Assembly (NCBI RefSeq): GCF_030519655.1
Contig: NZ_JAUMIT010000008.1
Location: 37,341 to 101,340, forward strand
Source of the DNA: Wenyingzhuangia gilva
GTDB lineage: Bacteria > Bacteroidota > Bacteroidia > Flavobacteriales > Flavobacteriaceae
Direction of reading: 5' to 3'
Length of the DNA: 64,000 bases
In this document: positions 9,771 through 18,626 of the stretch, in pieces
How positions within the stretch are numbered: the stretch's first letter is position 1
Layout: the number at the start of each line of letters is the position of its first letter
Made by a program: the position numbers and the translations under genes
The notes under the pieces: generated by a model
The model's input: only the letters and a program-made list of their open reading frames with translations
What the model was told of the DNA's origin: nothing
The model's database searches: none

Positions 9771-12700
9771 ATGATTAAAAATATCATGATTAAAATTACT
9801 ATGAATAACCTTTTTTTGTTTTTTAGTGTGTTTATAATTCAAATAGGGTTTAGTCAAGTTAGCCCTACATCACTAGCTCAAGGCTTTGATTTGTTTGTGA
9901 AAGGAGATGCTGTTTTAAATGGCGGACATTGTGAAGGAACAGGAGCCATAGGAGGAGATGTAATTTTCAATAACAATTATAGTTTTGCACACAATATAAG
10001 TGGAGGATATGTAGATGGAGCTAATGGAGAAGCTACCCAGGTGGGGCTTTATGTTGATGGTAAAGTTCTTTTTGGTACTGTTGGTGGTGATATTAATATT
10101 AACAGCAATACTTTTTTAAAAATAGGTAATGATAGTGGAATATTTATTCATGACATAATGCCTAATAATCCTTCTCAAAAAATCAATACAAGAATAAATA
10201 AAAGTAGTACAAATATAGACACTAATCCTAAAATTATTCTTAATGTAAAGCAATCAGCTTCTTCTGTTCACAGAGGTGGATTGATTGATTTTGATGATGC
10301 TTTTTCAAAGTTTGAGTCTCATGCTGTTCAACTTTCACAAATGACAGCAACAGGAACTATAAATATTGCACACGGTACTGGTAAGGTTACTCTTCAAGAC
10401 GGAGTGAATGTTATCAATACTACAGGTGACGTTCTTAATAGTTTGCAAGCATTACAGTTTGAAGGAGGGAAACCTTCAAGCACTAAGCCCGTAGTTGTAA
10501 ATGTTGATGCTTTAGGATCTTTTAGTACAGAAATGTTTAATTTCAATGGTATTGGAGATCAAGAAGGAGATTTTATTCTATTTAATTTTTACAACACAAC
10601 TTCATTAGAGTTTACAAATAACGGAAGAACAGTTAAAGGGACAATTTTTGCTCCTAAGGCTGATTTCACTAAAAATTCATCATCAAATATTGATGGACAA
10701 GTTATTGTGAAATCATTTATCATGAGCAACGGTGAATTACATCATCACTTGTTTGAAAACAAAATTGTAAAGGAAGAAGTTCCAGCATCAGGAGGTGATG
10801 GTGATGATAGTTGCAAAACAGCATATAAAGAAAACGGAGGGGGTTTTTCTACTAGAATAAACAAAGTAACTCATAATAGTAACGGAACTTACACAATACA
10901 AATAGAAGTTTCTCATGATGGTTGTTCAGGGCCAAGTTGTAAAGAATTAAGTCATTTCTCAGTTGAAGTAAATAATTCTAATACTTTCTCTGATGTTATT
11001 TGGAATTCAGTTTCAGGCAGTGTTTCAGGAAACATTGAGTTGTCTTTAGGAAATAATGATCCTTTTGACGGATTTAAATTAGATAATGTAAACGGAATTG
11101 GTGGTGGAAAAAAAGGTTCTTTTACCATGACATATACTTTGTCTGCTCTTCAAGATCAAGATTTTTTAGCAAAAGCAGGGAATAATTATACTCAGATAGC
11201 TTCATTTACTGTTGCAGAATTTGAGAAGGTCTTAGACTGTAGTGGAACATCTGAAAAAGATACTGATAATGACGGAGTTCCAGATTCAGTAGACAACTGC
11301 GTGAATACACCAAATCCAAATCAGGAAGATGCTGATAATGATGGGATTGGAGATGTCTGTGATACAGACACAGATGTAAGTGACTGCGTAAGTGAAGACT
11401 GTAAAGGACTTTATAAAACGTTTGAATCTTACTTAGTTCGTAAAGGATATGATGATGTGGTAGATGGAGTTATTAAACCTACTACCGAATTGGCTCTTAT
11501 TGAAAATTTAGATTTGTCTAATATGAATATGAGAGATTTAAGCGGTATAGAGTATTTAACTGGTTTAAGAACTTTATATCTTAATGGTAATGAGCTAACA
11601 AATATTGATTTAACGAAAAATATAAATTTAGAGATTTTAAGTGTTAATGATAATCACTTATCTGATATAGATGTTTCAACCTTATTAAAGTTAAAAGAAT
11701 TACATGCAGCAGCTAATGAATTAACTAGTATTGATATAAATAACAATGCTATGTTGACACATCTTGTTTTAAAATATAATAAAATTTCAAACTTAGATGT
11801 TAGCGCTAATACATTGTTAACTTTACTAGAAGTTCAGTATAATGCAGGTTTGTTAACAACCTTAAAACTAGGAACTAATATTAATTTAAAGTACTTGTAT
11901 GCACAATACAATAATTTAACAAAAATTGATGTATCAGGTGTGTTGAATTTAGTAGAGCTGTATTTAAATGATAATAATTTATCAGGAGTTTTAAACTTAG
12001 ATAACCATAGAAAATTAGAAGTTATTAGCCTTTGTAATAATAATTTAACATTAACAACAGATTGTTTAATCACTAGAGATGCTCCAGTAGTGTTTAATAC
12101 ACTAGAAGAGTATTTAGTATCTATTGGTTTAGATGATAAAGTTGATGGTGTAATTCATCCTACTTCAGAAATAAAAAACCTTAAGAAGTTAGATATTACT
12201 GATAAAGGAATTAAGTATGTAACCGGGATTGAGCTATTTACATCTTTAGAAGAGTTTCATGCTTCAGGAAATGCATTTTCAACAATTGATCTTTCTAAAA
12301 ACACTTTAATAAGAGTTTTAGATGTATCAAATAATAAATTGTCGTCACTAGACCTAACAAACTTAGGGTTGTTAGAAGAATTGTATGCGGGTAAAAACGC
12401 AATTACAAGTATCGATTTAAAATCTAATTTATTGTTGACTAAGTTAGTTTTAAGAGAAAACAATCTTATCACTTTAGATCTTACAGAAAACGAAGATTTA
12501 ATCTTGATTGAAGTAAAAGGGAATGTGTTAGAAGAGTTGATTTTAGGTGAAAAGAAAAAGTTGACAGAATTATATGCAAAGTCAAATAGATTAAGAAGTA
12601 TAGATGTTAGTAAGGCTTTAAACCTAGTCGTTTTACATTTACAATATAATTTTTTAGAAGGTACTCTAGATTTAGATAAAAATAAGTGTTTGTTGAAGTT

Positions 12701-13082
12701 AAATTTAAGTGATAACTTATTAGAAAAAGTTAAGTTTAAGAATGAGTTTAATAGTCGAGTACCAGATGATGAGTTTAGAATTTTAAATAATCCAAGGCTA
12801 AACTGTGTAAAAGTAGATGACGTAATGTTTAGTGTTTCTGAGTGGACTACGTTTGTAGAAAATTCAGGTGTATTTAGTGCTAGTGACTGTGAAGAAGTAA
12901 CCTCTAAATCTAAAATTGTTGTTGAAAATAAAAAAATTGTTTTGTCAAAAGAAGTTGATTTTAAAATATATAAATCATCAGGAGATGTTGAAAAAAACGA
13001 AAATCTAGAGGGTATCTATTTTGTTAAAACAATAGACACAAAGACAGGAGAAGTAAGAGTAGAAAAAGTATTGATATATTAG
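9771..13082 (+). CDS. large secreted protein: choice-of-anchor-A-like domain, TSP3-like repeat, two leucine-rich domains, T9SS-type tail
   Basis: The 1103-residue protein begins with a signal peptide (about residues 10-29, ending in IGFSQV). Residues about 33-330 look like a choice-of-anchor A domain ([20 protein letters not shown]...). A beta domain follows, then calcium-binding TSP3-like repeats near 495-530 ([28 protein letters not shown]). Two homologous leucine-rich domains fill about 547-767 and 772-993; both start with a FxxLxxYLVxxGxDDxVDGVI module. The end (about 1045-1103, closing VRVEKVLIY) resembles a T9SS type A sorting domain. A surface adhesin or binding protein is likely. It stands alone between its promoter and a terminator. 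The start could also be the ATG at codon 6 or 11. Confidence 0.85.
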   Translation: MIKNIMIKITMNNLFLFFSVFIIQIGFSQVSPTSLAQGFDLFVKGDAVLNGGHCEGTGAIGGDVIFNNNYSFAHNISGGYVDGANGEATQVGLYVDGKVLFGTVGGDININSNTFLKIGNDSGIFIHDIMPNNPSQKINTRINKSSTNIDTNPKIILNVKQSASSVHRGGLIDFDDAFSKFESHAVQLSQMTATGTINIAHGTGKVTLQDGVNVINTTGDVLNSLQALQFEGGKPSSTKPVVVNVDALGSFSTEMFNFNGIGDQEGDFILFNFYNTTSLEFTNNGRTVKGTIFAPKADFTKNSSSNIDGQVIVKSFIMSNGELHHHLFENKIVKEEVPASGGDGDDSCKTAYKENGGGFSTRINKVTHNSNGTYTIQIEVSHDGCSGPSCKELSHFSVEVNNSNTFSDVIWNSVSGSVSGNIELSLGNNDPFDGFKLDNVNGIGGGKKGSFTMTYTLSALQDQDFLAKAGNNYTQIASFTVAEFEKVLDCSGTSEKDTDNDGVPDSVDNCVNTPNPNQEDADNDGIGDVCDTDTDVSDCVSEDCKGLYKTFESYLVRKGYDDVVDGVIKPTTELALIENLDLSNMNMRDLSGIEYLTGLRTLYLNGNELTNIDLTKNINLEILSVNDNHLSDIDVSTLLKLKELHAAANELTSIDINNNAMLTHLVLKYNKISNLDVSANTLLTLLEVQYNAGLLTTLKLGTNINLKYLYAQYNNLTKIDVSGVLNLVELYLNDNNLSGVLNLDNHRKLEVISLCNNNLTLTTDCLITRDAPVVFNTLEEYLVSIGLDDKVDGVIHPTSEIKNLKKLDITDKGIKYVTGIELFTSLEEFHASGNAFSTIDLSKNTLIRVLDVSNNKLSSLDLTNLGLLEELYAGKNAITSIDLKSNLLLTKLVLRENNLITLDLTENEDLILIEVKGNVLEELILGEKKKLTELYAKSNRLRSIDVSKALNLVVLHLQYNFLEGTLDLDKNKCLLKLNLSDNLLEKVKFKNEFNSRVPDDEFRILNNPRLNCVKVDDVMFSVSEWTTFVENSGVFSASDCEEVTSKSKIVVENKKIVLSKEVDFKIYKSSGDVEKNENLEGIYFVKTIDTKTGEVRVEKVLIY

Positions 13083-13111
13083 TAAATAATTTTAGATAGT
13101 ACAAAACATAA

Positions 13112-13152
13112 AAAAAAGGGTTCAAAATATTAATTATTTTGAACCCTTTTTT
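13112..13152. terminator. bidirectional terminator
   Basis: GGGTTCAAAATA/TATTTTGAACCC with loop TTAAT, flanked by A and T tracts. It serves the LRR gene and the converging queA. Confidence 0.92.
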
Positions 13153-13170
13153 ATGTTCTTATTAAGTTGA

Positions 13171-14220
13171 TTAGATAATCAACATTGCATCTCCGTAAGT
13201 ACTAAATTTGTATCCTTCTTTAATCGCTTCTTTATAAGCTTTCATTAAGAAATCATAACCAGCAAAAGCGGCTACCTGCATCATTAAGGTTGATTTAGAA
13301 GGGTGAAAGTTGGTAATCATTGCATTGGCAATGCTAAAATCGTAAGGAGGGAAAATAAATTTATTGGTCCATCCATCATAAGGATTTAATCTTCCATTTG
13401 ATGAAACAGTAGATTCAATAGCACGCATTACAGTAGTACCTACAGCACAAACTCTGCGTTTTTTATCGATAGCATTATTTACTTCTTCACAAGTTTTTTC
13501 TGAAACCATCATTTGTTCAGAATCCATTTTGTGTTTAGATAAATCTTCAACTTCAACAGGATTAAAAGTTCCTAAACCAATATGTAAAGTGATTTCAGAA
13601 AAATCTACTCCTTTAATTTCTAAACGTTTCATTAAATGTTTAGAAAAATGCAATCCAGCCGTTGGAGCTGCAACAGCACCTTCTTCTTTTGCGTAAATAG
13701 TTTGGAAACGCTCAGCATCTTGTTCTTCAACATCTCTTTCTAAATGTTTAGGGATTGGTGTTTCTCCTAAATCTTCTAATTTTTGTCTGAATTCTTCGTA
13801 AGACCCATCATATAAAAAACGTAAAGTACGTCCTCTAGAAGTGGTGTTGTCAATTACTTCTGCTACTAATGAGTCATCTTCACCAAAAAATAATTTGTTC
13901 CCAATTCTAATTTTACGAGCAGGATCTACCAAAACATCCCATAAACGGTTTTCAGCATTTAATTCACGTAATAAGAAAACTTCAATTCTAGCACCAGTTT
14001 TTTCTTTGTTCCCGTACATACGAGCTGGAAAAACTTTGGTGTTGTTTAAAATCATCAAATCACCATCATCAAAGTAGTCAATAACATCTTTAAATTGTTT
14101 GTGTTCTATGGTTTGTTCTTTTCTGTTCAAGACCATTAAACGAGATTCATCTCTGTACTCCGCTGGATACTTAGCGATAAGTTCATCAGGTAAATCAAAA
14201 TGAAATGCAGATAACTTCAT
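13171..14220 (-). CDS. queA: S-adenosylmethionine:tRNA ribosyltransferase-isomerase QueA
   Basis: QueA moves the ribosyl part of SAM to preQ1 in tRNA to give epoxyqueuosine. The 349-residue protein starts [19 protein letters not shown], and carries the family blocks [36 protein letters not shown] and [18 protein letters not shown]. Length is normal. It is monocistronic; a promoter box lies 27 bases upstream and a shared terminator downstream. No other queuosine genes are in the window. Confidence 0.96.
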   Translation of the reverse strand: MKLSAFHFDLPDELIAKYPAEYRDESRLMVLNRKEQTIEHKQFKDVIDYFDDGDLMILNNTKVFPARMYGNKEKTGARIEVFLLRELNAENRLWDVLVDPARKIRIGNKLFFGEDDSLVAEVIDNTTSRGRTLRFLYDGSYEEFRQKLEDLGETPIPKHLERDVEEQDAERFQTIYAKEEGAVAAPTAGLHFSKHLMKRLEIKGVDFSEITLHIGLGTFNPVEVEDLSKHKMDSEQMMVSEKTCEEVNNAIDKKRRVCAVGTTVMRAIESTVSSNGRLNPYDGWTNKFIFPPYDFSIANAMITNFHPSKSTLMMQVAAFAGYDFLMKAYKEAIKEGYKFSTYGDAMLII

Positions 14221-14246
14221 GTATATGTTGTTTTTAGATAAGGCTG

Positions 14247-14254
14247 CAAATATA
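14247..14254 (-). promoter_or_regulatory. -7 box upstream of queA
   Basis: TATATTTG on the minus strand is an exact TAnnTTTG match, 27 bases from the queA start codon. Confidence 0.55.
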
Positions 14255-14326
14255 CAATCCTGAGATAGGCGTTGTCAAGCATATTGAGGTTTATTTTTTA
14301 TTTTACAGTAAAGAGCAACGAGTATT

Positions 14327-14454
14327 AAGTACTGAGAACGAGTGTTTATATGGTGCTATAGCTGTTTTTAAATTTTTTATTTTTAAACAAAACGCTCATA
14401 AATTCATTGAATTTATGAGCGTTTATAAAACTATAGACTGAATACTCAGTACTT
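14327..14454. repeat. AGTACT inverted pair around the aroA terminator
   Basis: AAGTACTGAG (14327-14336) and its exact complement CTCAGTACTT (14445-14454) enclose the terminator hairpin at 14390-14424. Both have AGTATT-like extensions. They belong with the AGTACT words at 1771-1780 and 42608-42631. The 246-base gap 14221-14466 holds no gene. Confidence 0.6.
14390..14424 (-). terminator. terminator of the aroA operon
   Basis: A 17-pair inverted repeat (AAACGCTCATAAATTCA and its complement) is followed on the minus strand by TTTTGTTT. Confidence 0.8.
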
Positions 14455-14466
14455 TGGTACTTTTAG

Positions 14467-15696
14467 TTACTGAAATATTTCAAAATCATCCCAAAAACTA
14501 GGATAAGATTTAGAAACGACTCCCGCATCATCAATATTAATGTTTGTTTTTAATAATAATGGAGCAAAAGCCATGGCCATTCGGTGATCGTTATAAGTGG
14601 AAATGTGTACGTCACTATTTATGGTTCCGTTAAAAGCTTTTACTGTTAAAGTTTCATCTGTATATTCAATAGTGGCTCCAAGTTTTGATAACTCGTTGTA
14701 CAGCGCAATAATTCTATCGGTTTCTTTAATTTTTAAAGTATGTAAACCTGTCATGTGACACTCTACTCCCAATCCAAAAGCAGTTACGGCAATGGTTTGA
14801 GCAATGTCTGGAGCTTGTACCAAATCAAATTCAACACGTTTTGGTAAAGTGAAGTTTTTAACTTTTTCTAAAGTGATGGTATGTCCTTTAAAACTGGTAT
14901 TTACTCCAAATTCTTTATAAATTTCTTGTAATACAGAATCTCCCTGTAAACTGTTTTCTTTATATGATGAAATGTCAAGTTTTCCGTTTTCTGATAACGC
15001 AACCAATCCGTAAGAATAAGAAGCAGAACTCCAATCAGACTCAACTGTAAACTCTGTATTTTTAATTGTTTGAGTTGGTTGAACCGTAATAAATTGTCCT
15101 TCAAAATTGGTAGATACCCCTAAATCATTCAGTAAACTTAAAGTCATTTGAATATAAGGGATAGAAGTAATTTTTCCTTCAAATTCGATGGTTAGTCCAT
15201 CAGGTAGAGTAGGAGCAATCAATAATAAAGATGAAATGTATTGACTACTTACACTACCATCAATTTTAACTTTGTTAGCTGTTAAAGTAGTTCCTGTAAT
15301 TTTTAAAGGAGGAAATCCATCATTTTTAACATATTCAATATTTGCTCCCAAAGAACGCAAAGCATCTACTAAAATTTTAATAGGACGTTCTTGCATTCTT
15401 GCAGATCCTGTTAAAATAATTTCTGAGTTTGGTTTTACTGCAAAATAGCTGGTTAAAAAACGCATGCTAGTTCCTGCGTGTCCAATGTTGATTTCTTTTT
15501 CTTTTGATTTTAATGCGTTTTGCATCAAATTAGTGTCATCAGAATTAGATAAATTACTAATGTTGATACTTGGGTATAAGGCTTGTAAAATTAACAAACG
15601 ATTACTTTCACTTTTAGAACCGGTAATTTGAAAAGCATCGTTTACCGTTCCATTATATTTTTTAAGGAATTTTGTTCCTATATCTGCATGTGCCAT
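14467..15696 (-). CDS. aroA: 3-phosphoshikimate 1-carboxyvinyltransferase (EPSP synthase)
   Basis: AroA transfers enolpyruvyl from PEP to shikimate 3-phosphate in aromatic amino acid synthesis. The 409-residue protein shows the substrate loop TGSKSESNR near residues 26-34, the PEP/glyphosate loop as HAGTSMRFL (E. coli has NAGTAMRPL), LTGSARMQERPI, KETDRI and the C-terminal DHRMAMAF. It overlaps the small membrane protein gene upstream by one base (TAATG), which implies translational coupling. The nucleotide pyrophosphohydrolase gene precedes that one. The operon ends at the hairpin 14390-14424. Confidence 0.95.
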   Translation of the reverse strand: MAHADIGTKFLKKYNGTVNDAFQITGSKSESNRLLILQALYPSINISNLSNSDDTNLMQNALKSKEKEINIGHAGTSMRFLTSYFAVKPNSEIILTGSARMQERPIKILVDALRSLGANIEYVKNDGFPPLKITGTTLTANKVKIDGSVSSQYISSLLLIAPTLPDGLTIEFEGKITSIPYIQMTLSLLNDLGVSTNFEGQFITVQPTQTIKNTEFTVESDWSSASYSYGLVALSENGKLDISSYKENSLQGDSVLQEIYKEFGVNTSFKGHTITLEKVKNFTLPKRVEFDLVQAPDIAQTIAVTAFGLGVECHMTGLHTLKIKETDRIIALYNELSKLGATIEYTDETLTVKAFNGTINSDVHISTYNDHRMAMAFAPLLLKTNINIDDAGVVSKSYPSFWDDFEIFQ

Positions 15697-15956
15697 TATA
15701 TAATATTTTTAGCCTTACTTTTAGTTAAAAAAGCCATTACAAATCCATAACCAATAATAATTGCAACTCTTGTTGCTACAAAAGGAATCCAAGTATCATC
15801 TTCAAAACTTTCTGAAATAGCATTTAAGTTTCCGTTTTTAAACAATTCTGCTGCTGTAAAAACAATGGCTAAAATAAATCCGAAAGAAATCATGAATCTA
15901 ATAGCTAATTTCCACAAAGGTGTACTTGCTATTTTTTTTACTTTTTGATTGGCCAT
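15696..15956 (-). CDS. small membrane protein of unknown function
   Basis: The 86-residue protein has two membrane segments (about residues 16-38 and 59-80), a short polar loop between them rich in acidic residues, and a basic C-terminus (TKSKAKNII). I do not recognise a named function. Its stop and the aroA start share one base (TAATG), and its own start overlaps the stop of the MazG-like gene the same way. It is therefore a coupled middle gene of a three-gene operon. Confidence 0.8.
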   Translation of the reverse strand: MANQKVKKIASTPLWKLAIRFMISFGFILAIVFTAAELFKNGNLNAISESFEDDTWIPFVATRVAIIIGYGFVMAFLTKSKAKNII

Positions 15957-16282
15957 TATTGTAGTTTTTTATTGTTATGATGACGATCGTGATCACGTTT
16001 TGTTTTTAAATCTAATTTGGCATCAAAAGCAGCTTGTAAATCTACTCCCGTTTGATTTGCCAAACACAAAAGCACAAATAAAACATCAGATAATTCTTCT
16101 CCTAAATCTTTGTTTTTATCACTTTCTTTTTCTGATTGTTCTCCGTAACGACGAGCAATAATTCTGGCAACTTCTCCAACTTCTTCAGTTAATTGAGCCA
16201 TGTTGGTTAGTTCGTTAAAATAACGAACTCCATGTTCTTTTATCCATTTGTCAACATCAAGTTGTGCGTTTTTAATATCCAT
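15956..16282 (-). CDS. MazG-like / RS21-C6-type nucleotide pyrophosphohydrolase
   Basis: All-alpha nucleotide pyrophosphohydrolases of this family split dNTPs (often dCTP or damaged forms) to monophosphates. The metal-binding motifs are visible as EEVGE (33-37) and EELSD (62-66), in the spacing of the EExxE...ExxD pattern. The 108-residue length fits the single-domain form. It is the first gene of the operon with the small membrane protein and aroA, and has a -7 box upstream. The substrate cannot be told from sequence. Confidence 0.85.
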   Translation of the reverse strand: MDIKNAQLDVDKWIKEHGVRYFNELTNMAQLTEEVGEVARIIARRYGEQSEKESDKNKDLGEELSDVLFVLLCLANQTGVDLQAAFDAKLDLKTKRDHDRHHNNKKLQ

Positions 16283-16327
16283 TTTTGATGGTTTAATTTA
16301 AGATGACCCTTTGGGGTTAAAACGGCT

Positions 16328-16335
16328 CAAAGATA
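16328..16335 (-). promoter_or_regulatory. -7 box upstream of the mazG-like/aroA operon
   Basis: TATCTTTG on the minus strand, an exact TAnnTTTG match, 46 bases before the start codon. Confidence 0.5.
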
Positions 16336-16377
16336 AGGGTTTGTTCATCAAGTTAAAAAGATAAAAGTTGGAAAGTG

Positions 16378-17040
16378 TTAAAGCTTCTTTTTTGTTAAAA
16401 TATCTAAAAATTCTTGTCTTGGAATTTCGTAGGCTCCTAAACTTTCTAAATGCTCATTATGTACTTGGCAATCTAACAGATCATAGTTGTTTTCAACTAA
16501 ATAATTATTTAACCAAGCAAAAGCAATTTTAGAGGCGTTACTTACTTTGCTAAACATGCTTTCCCCACAAAAAACATGTTGTTGATCTATGCCGTACAAA
16601 CCACCAACTAATTCGTTGTTATGCCAAACCTCTACTGATTTTGCAATCCCCAATTCGTGAAGATTAATATAAGCTTGTTGCATGTCATCGGTAATCCAAG
16701 TACCTAAGCCATCATATCTATTAATGGTTTTACAGTTGTGAATTACTTCTTTAAAATGCTGATTAAAAGTAACCGTAAAAATATTTTTTTTGATGATTTG
16801 TTTTAAACTTTTTGATGGTTTGTAATGTCTAGGGTCTAAAACCATTCGCCATGCCGGACTGTACCAAATTATTGGTTCTCCATCGCAATACCAAGGGAAA
16901 ATTCCTTTTTGGTAAGCGACCAATAAACGCTTTGTAGATAAATCTCCGCCAATGGCAAGAATATCATCTTCGTTCGCAAGATTAGGATGTGGAAATTCTA
17001 TAGAATTTTGGTCTAATAAATACATTTGGTTACATTTCAA
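16378..17040 (-). CDS. aat: leucyl/phenylalanyl-tRNA--protein transferase Aat
   Basis: Aat adds Leu or Phe from tRNA to N-terminal Arg/Lys of proteins, marking them for ClpAP under the N-end rule. The family signature is strong: FPHPNLANEDDILAIGGDLS, LLVAYQKGIFPWY, IWYSPAWRMVLDP, TWITDDMQQAY, GGLYGI and FCGESMFS. Length 220 is normal. It lies 67 bases downstream of the DUF3127 gene, with a perfect terminator hairpin between, so it probably has its own promoter. Confidence 0.95.
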   Translation of the reverse strand: MKCNQMYLLDQNSIEFPHPNLANEDDILAIGGDLSTKRLLVAYQKGIFPWYCDGEPIIWYSPAWRMVLDPRHYKPSKSLKQIIKKNIFTVTFNQHFKEVIHNCKTINRYDGLGTWITDDMQQAYINLHELGIAKSVEVWHNNELVGGLYGIDQQHVFCGESMFSKVSNASKIAFAWLNNYLVENNYDLLDCQVHNEHLESLGAYEIPRQEFLDILTKKKL

Positions 17041-17054
17041 ATAGGTTTAATACA

Positions 17055-17085
17055 AAAACGCTTTCAATTTTATTGAAAGCGTTTT
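17055..17085 (-). terminator. terminator between the DUF3127 gene and aat
   Basis: A perfect 14-base inverted repeat, AAAACGCTTTCAAT, with loop TTT. The T run on the minus strand follows the stem. Confidence 0.85.
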
Positions 17086-17107
17086 AAATATTGTTGAGAT
17101 GATTTTC

Positions 17108-17479
17108 TTAGAAAGGTAAATCGTCTGGTTCTTCATTTTGAGCAATAGAAGTCGTTTCAAAAGTTGCAGGTGCTTCTCCTCCTTGAGCAGCTGGTGCAGT
17201 CGCTTCAATTCTCCAACCTGTAATAGAGTTAAAGTATTTCGCTTCTCCTTGTGGGTTGATCCACTCGCGACCTCTAAGGTTAATAGAAATAGTTACATCT
17301 TGTCCTACTTTGTAAGCATCTAAAATATCTACTTTATCCTGTACAAACTCAATCATTAACATTTGTGGATACTGTTCATCGGTAGTAATAACTACTTCTC
17401 TTTTTCTAAATCCGCTAGCTCCAAATGTTTGCGTGTCGTTAATTAATTTAATTTTTCCTGATACTTGCATGTTCTTCAT
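17108..17479 (-). CDS. DUF3127 protein with SSB-like acidic C-terminal tip
   Basis: This 123-residue protein matches my memory of DUF3127, a Bacteroidota family predicted to have an OB fold (residues about 4-92: VSGKIKLINDTQTFGASGFRKREVVI... through GWRIEA). A low-complexity linker (about 93-115) leads to the last residues EEPDDLPF. This is the same kind of acidic, proline-phenylalanine tip by which bacterial SSB recruits repair proteins. I infer a single-stranded nucleic-acid binding role. The gene is bounded by a -7 box (17495-17502) and a terminator. Translation could also begin at the ATG of codon 4. Confidence 0.8.
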   Translation of the reverse strand: MKNMQVSGKIKLINDTQTFGASGFRKREVVITTDEQYPQMLMIEFVQDKVDILDAYKVGQDVTISINLRGREWINPQGEAKYFNSITGWRIEATAPAAQGGEAPATFETTSIAQNEEPDDLPF

Positions 17480-17494
17480 TTATTTATTGAAAAT

Positions 17495-17502
17495 CAAAAA
17501 TA
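17495..17502 (-). promoter_or_regulatory. -7 box upstream of the DUF3127 gene
   Basis: TATTTTTG on the minus strand matches TAnnTTTG, 16 bases before the start codon. Confidence 0.45.
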
Positions 17503-17553
17503 AATAGATTGTTAAGAAACTAGAATAGAAACTGTTTAAACTTATTAACAAAT

Positions 17554-18582
17554 CTAAATAATTGTTGATAAAACTTTATAAATGATGGATTTAGGAGTGA
17601 TGGTTTTCATTACATCTTCGTAGCCAGGAATTATTTTGTTTCCATAAACGGATGTTGGTAGTAAAGGAAATTTTGTTCTGTCTGCTGTGATACAATTTTC
17701 TTCTTGATGAAAAGGAGCAAATCCTGCATAAGGATGTGTAGCTCCCCAAATGGTAATGGTTGGTACTCCGTACAAAGCAGAAAAATGTCCGTTACCACTA
17801 TCCATGCTTATCATCAAAGATAAGTTGCTAATAATGGCAAGTTCTTGTTTTAATTTTATTTTTCCGGCCACAGAAAAAGTGTTGCTGTATTTTTGGGTGA
17901 TGTTGTTTAAAGCTTCAATTTCTTCTTGTCCACCACCAAATAATAAAATTTTATGTTGTTTGCTCAAATTCTCAATCACTTCTTCCATCTGTTCTATAGG
18001 ATATTTTTTTCCTTCATGAGCTGCAAAAGGAGCAATTCCAATTATTTTCTCATCGGGTTGATAATTGAATAAAGCTTTTAAATCATCTGTTAGAATCTCT
18101 TTGTTTTTTAACGATGGTTTTTCTAAATCTACAGAATAACCTAATAACGCAAAAACATCTGCATATCGTTGATGGGTACTGGTTAAAGGTTTGAAAACTT
18201 TATTTTTTAAAGAAGTTAAAGCTTTTTTTTCTGCTCTACCTTTGTTGATAAATGCTACTTTGGTTCCGTCTAGTTTAAATAAAGTTCTTAAAAGTTTAGA
18301 ACGTAATACATTGTGTAAATCTGCTACTGCATCAAAATTTAAGGACTTTAATTCTTTGTAAAGTTTGTAAATTCCTTTAAATCCTCGGTGTTTTCCTTTT
18401 ACATCGGCTGTAAAAAAAGTTACTTGTTCAATATCATCAAAAAGAGGTTTTAAAAATCCTTTAGAAACTAGAGTAATTTTAATATTTGGGTGTTGAGCAA
18501 TTAGGGTTTTAATCACGGGTACCGTCATAGCAACATCTCCCATGGCAGACATCCTAATGACTAAAATATGTTTTTGATCCAT
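17554..18582 (-). CDS. glycosyltransferase family 9 protein (heptosyltransferase-like)
   Basis: GT9 enzymes add heptose or similar sugars to the lipopolysaccharide core. The N-terminus ILVIRMSAMGDVAMTVPVI is the classic start of the family, and the C-terminal donor-binding part shows SMDSGNGHFSALYGVPTITIWGATHP with the D-x-G-x-xH pattern. Length 342 is typical. The acceptor and sugar are unknown. It lies 44 bases downstream of the NlpC/P60 lipoprotein gene and may be co-transcribed with it. Confidence 0.88.
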   Translation of the reverse strand: MDQKHILVIRMSAMGDVAMTVPVIKTLIAQHPNIKITLVSKGFLKPLFDDIEQVTFFTADVKGKHRGFKGIYKLYKELKSLNFDAVADLHNVLRSKLLRTLFKLDGTKVAFINKGRAEKKALTSLKNKVFKPLTSTHQRYADVFALLGYSVDLEKPSLKNKEILTDDLKALFNYQPDEKIIGIAPFAAHEGKKYPIEQMEEVIENLSKQHKILLFGGGQEEIEALNNITQKYSNTFSVAGKIKLKQELAIISNLSLMISMDSGNGHFSALYGVPTITIWGATHPYAGFAPFHQEENCITADRTKFPLLPTSVYGNKIIPGYEDVMKTITPKSIIYKVLSTII

Positions 18583-18626
18583 AGCGTAAAAGGTAACTTT
18601 TGGTGGAAGATAGTAAATTAATTTTT

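Noticed and set aside
11500..12750. Regular repeats that could suggest a CRISPR or DNA satellite
   Set aside because: They are in frame, degenerate at DNA level and encode leucine-rich repeats, so selection is on the protein.
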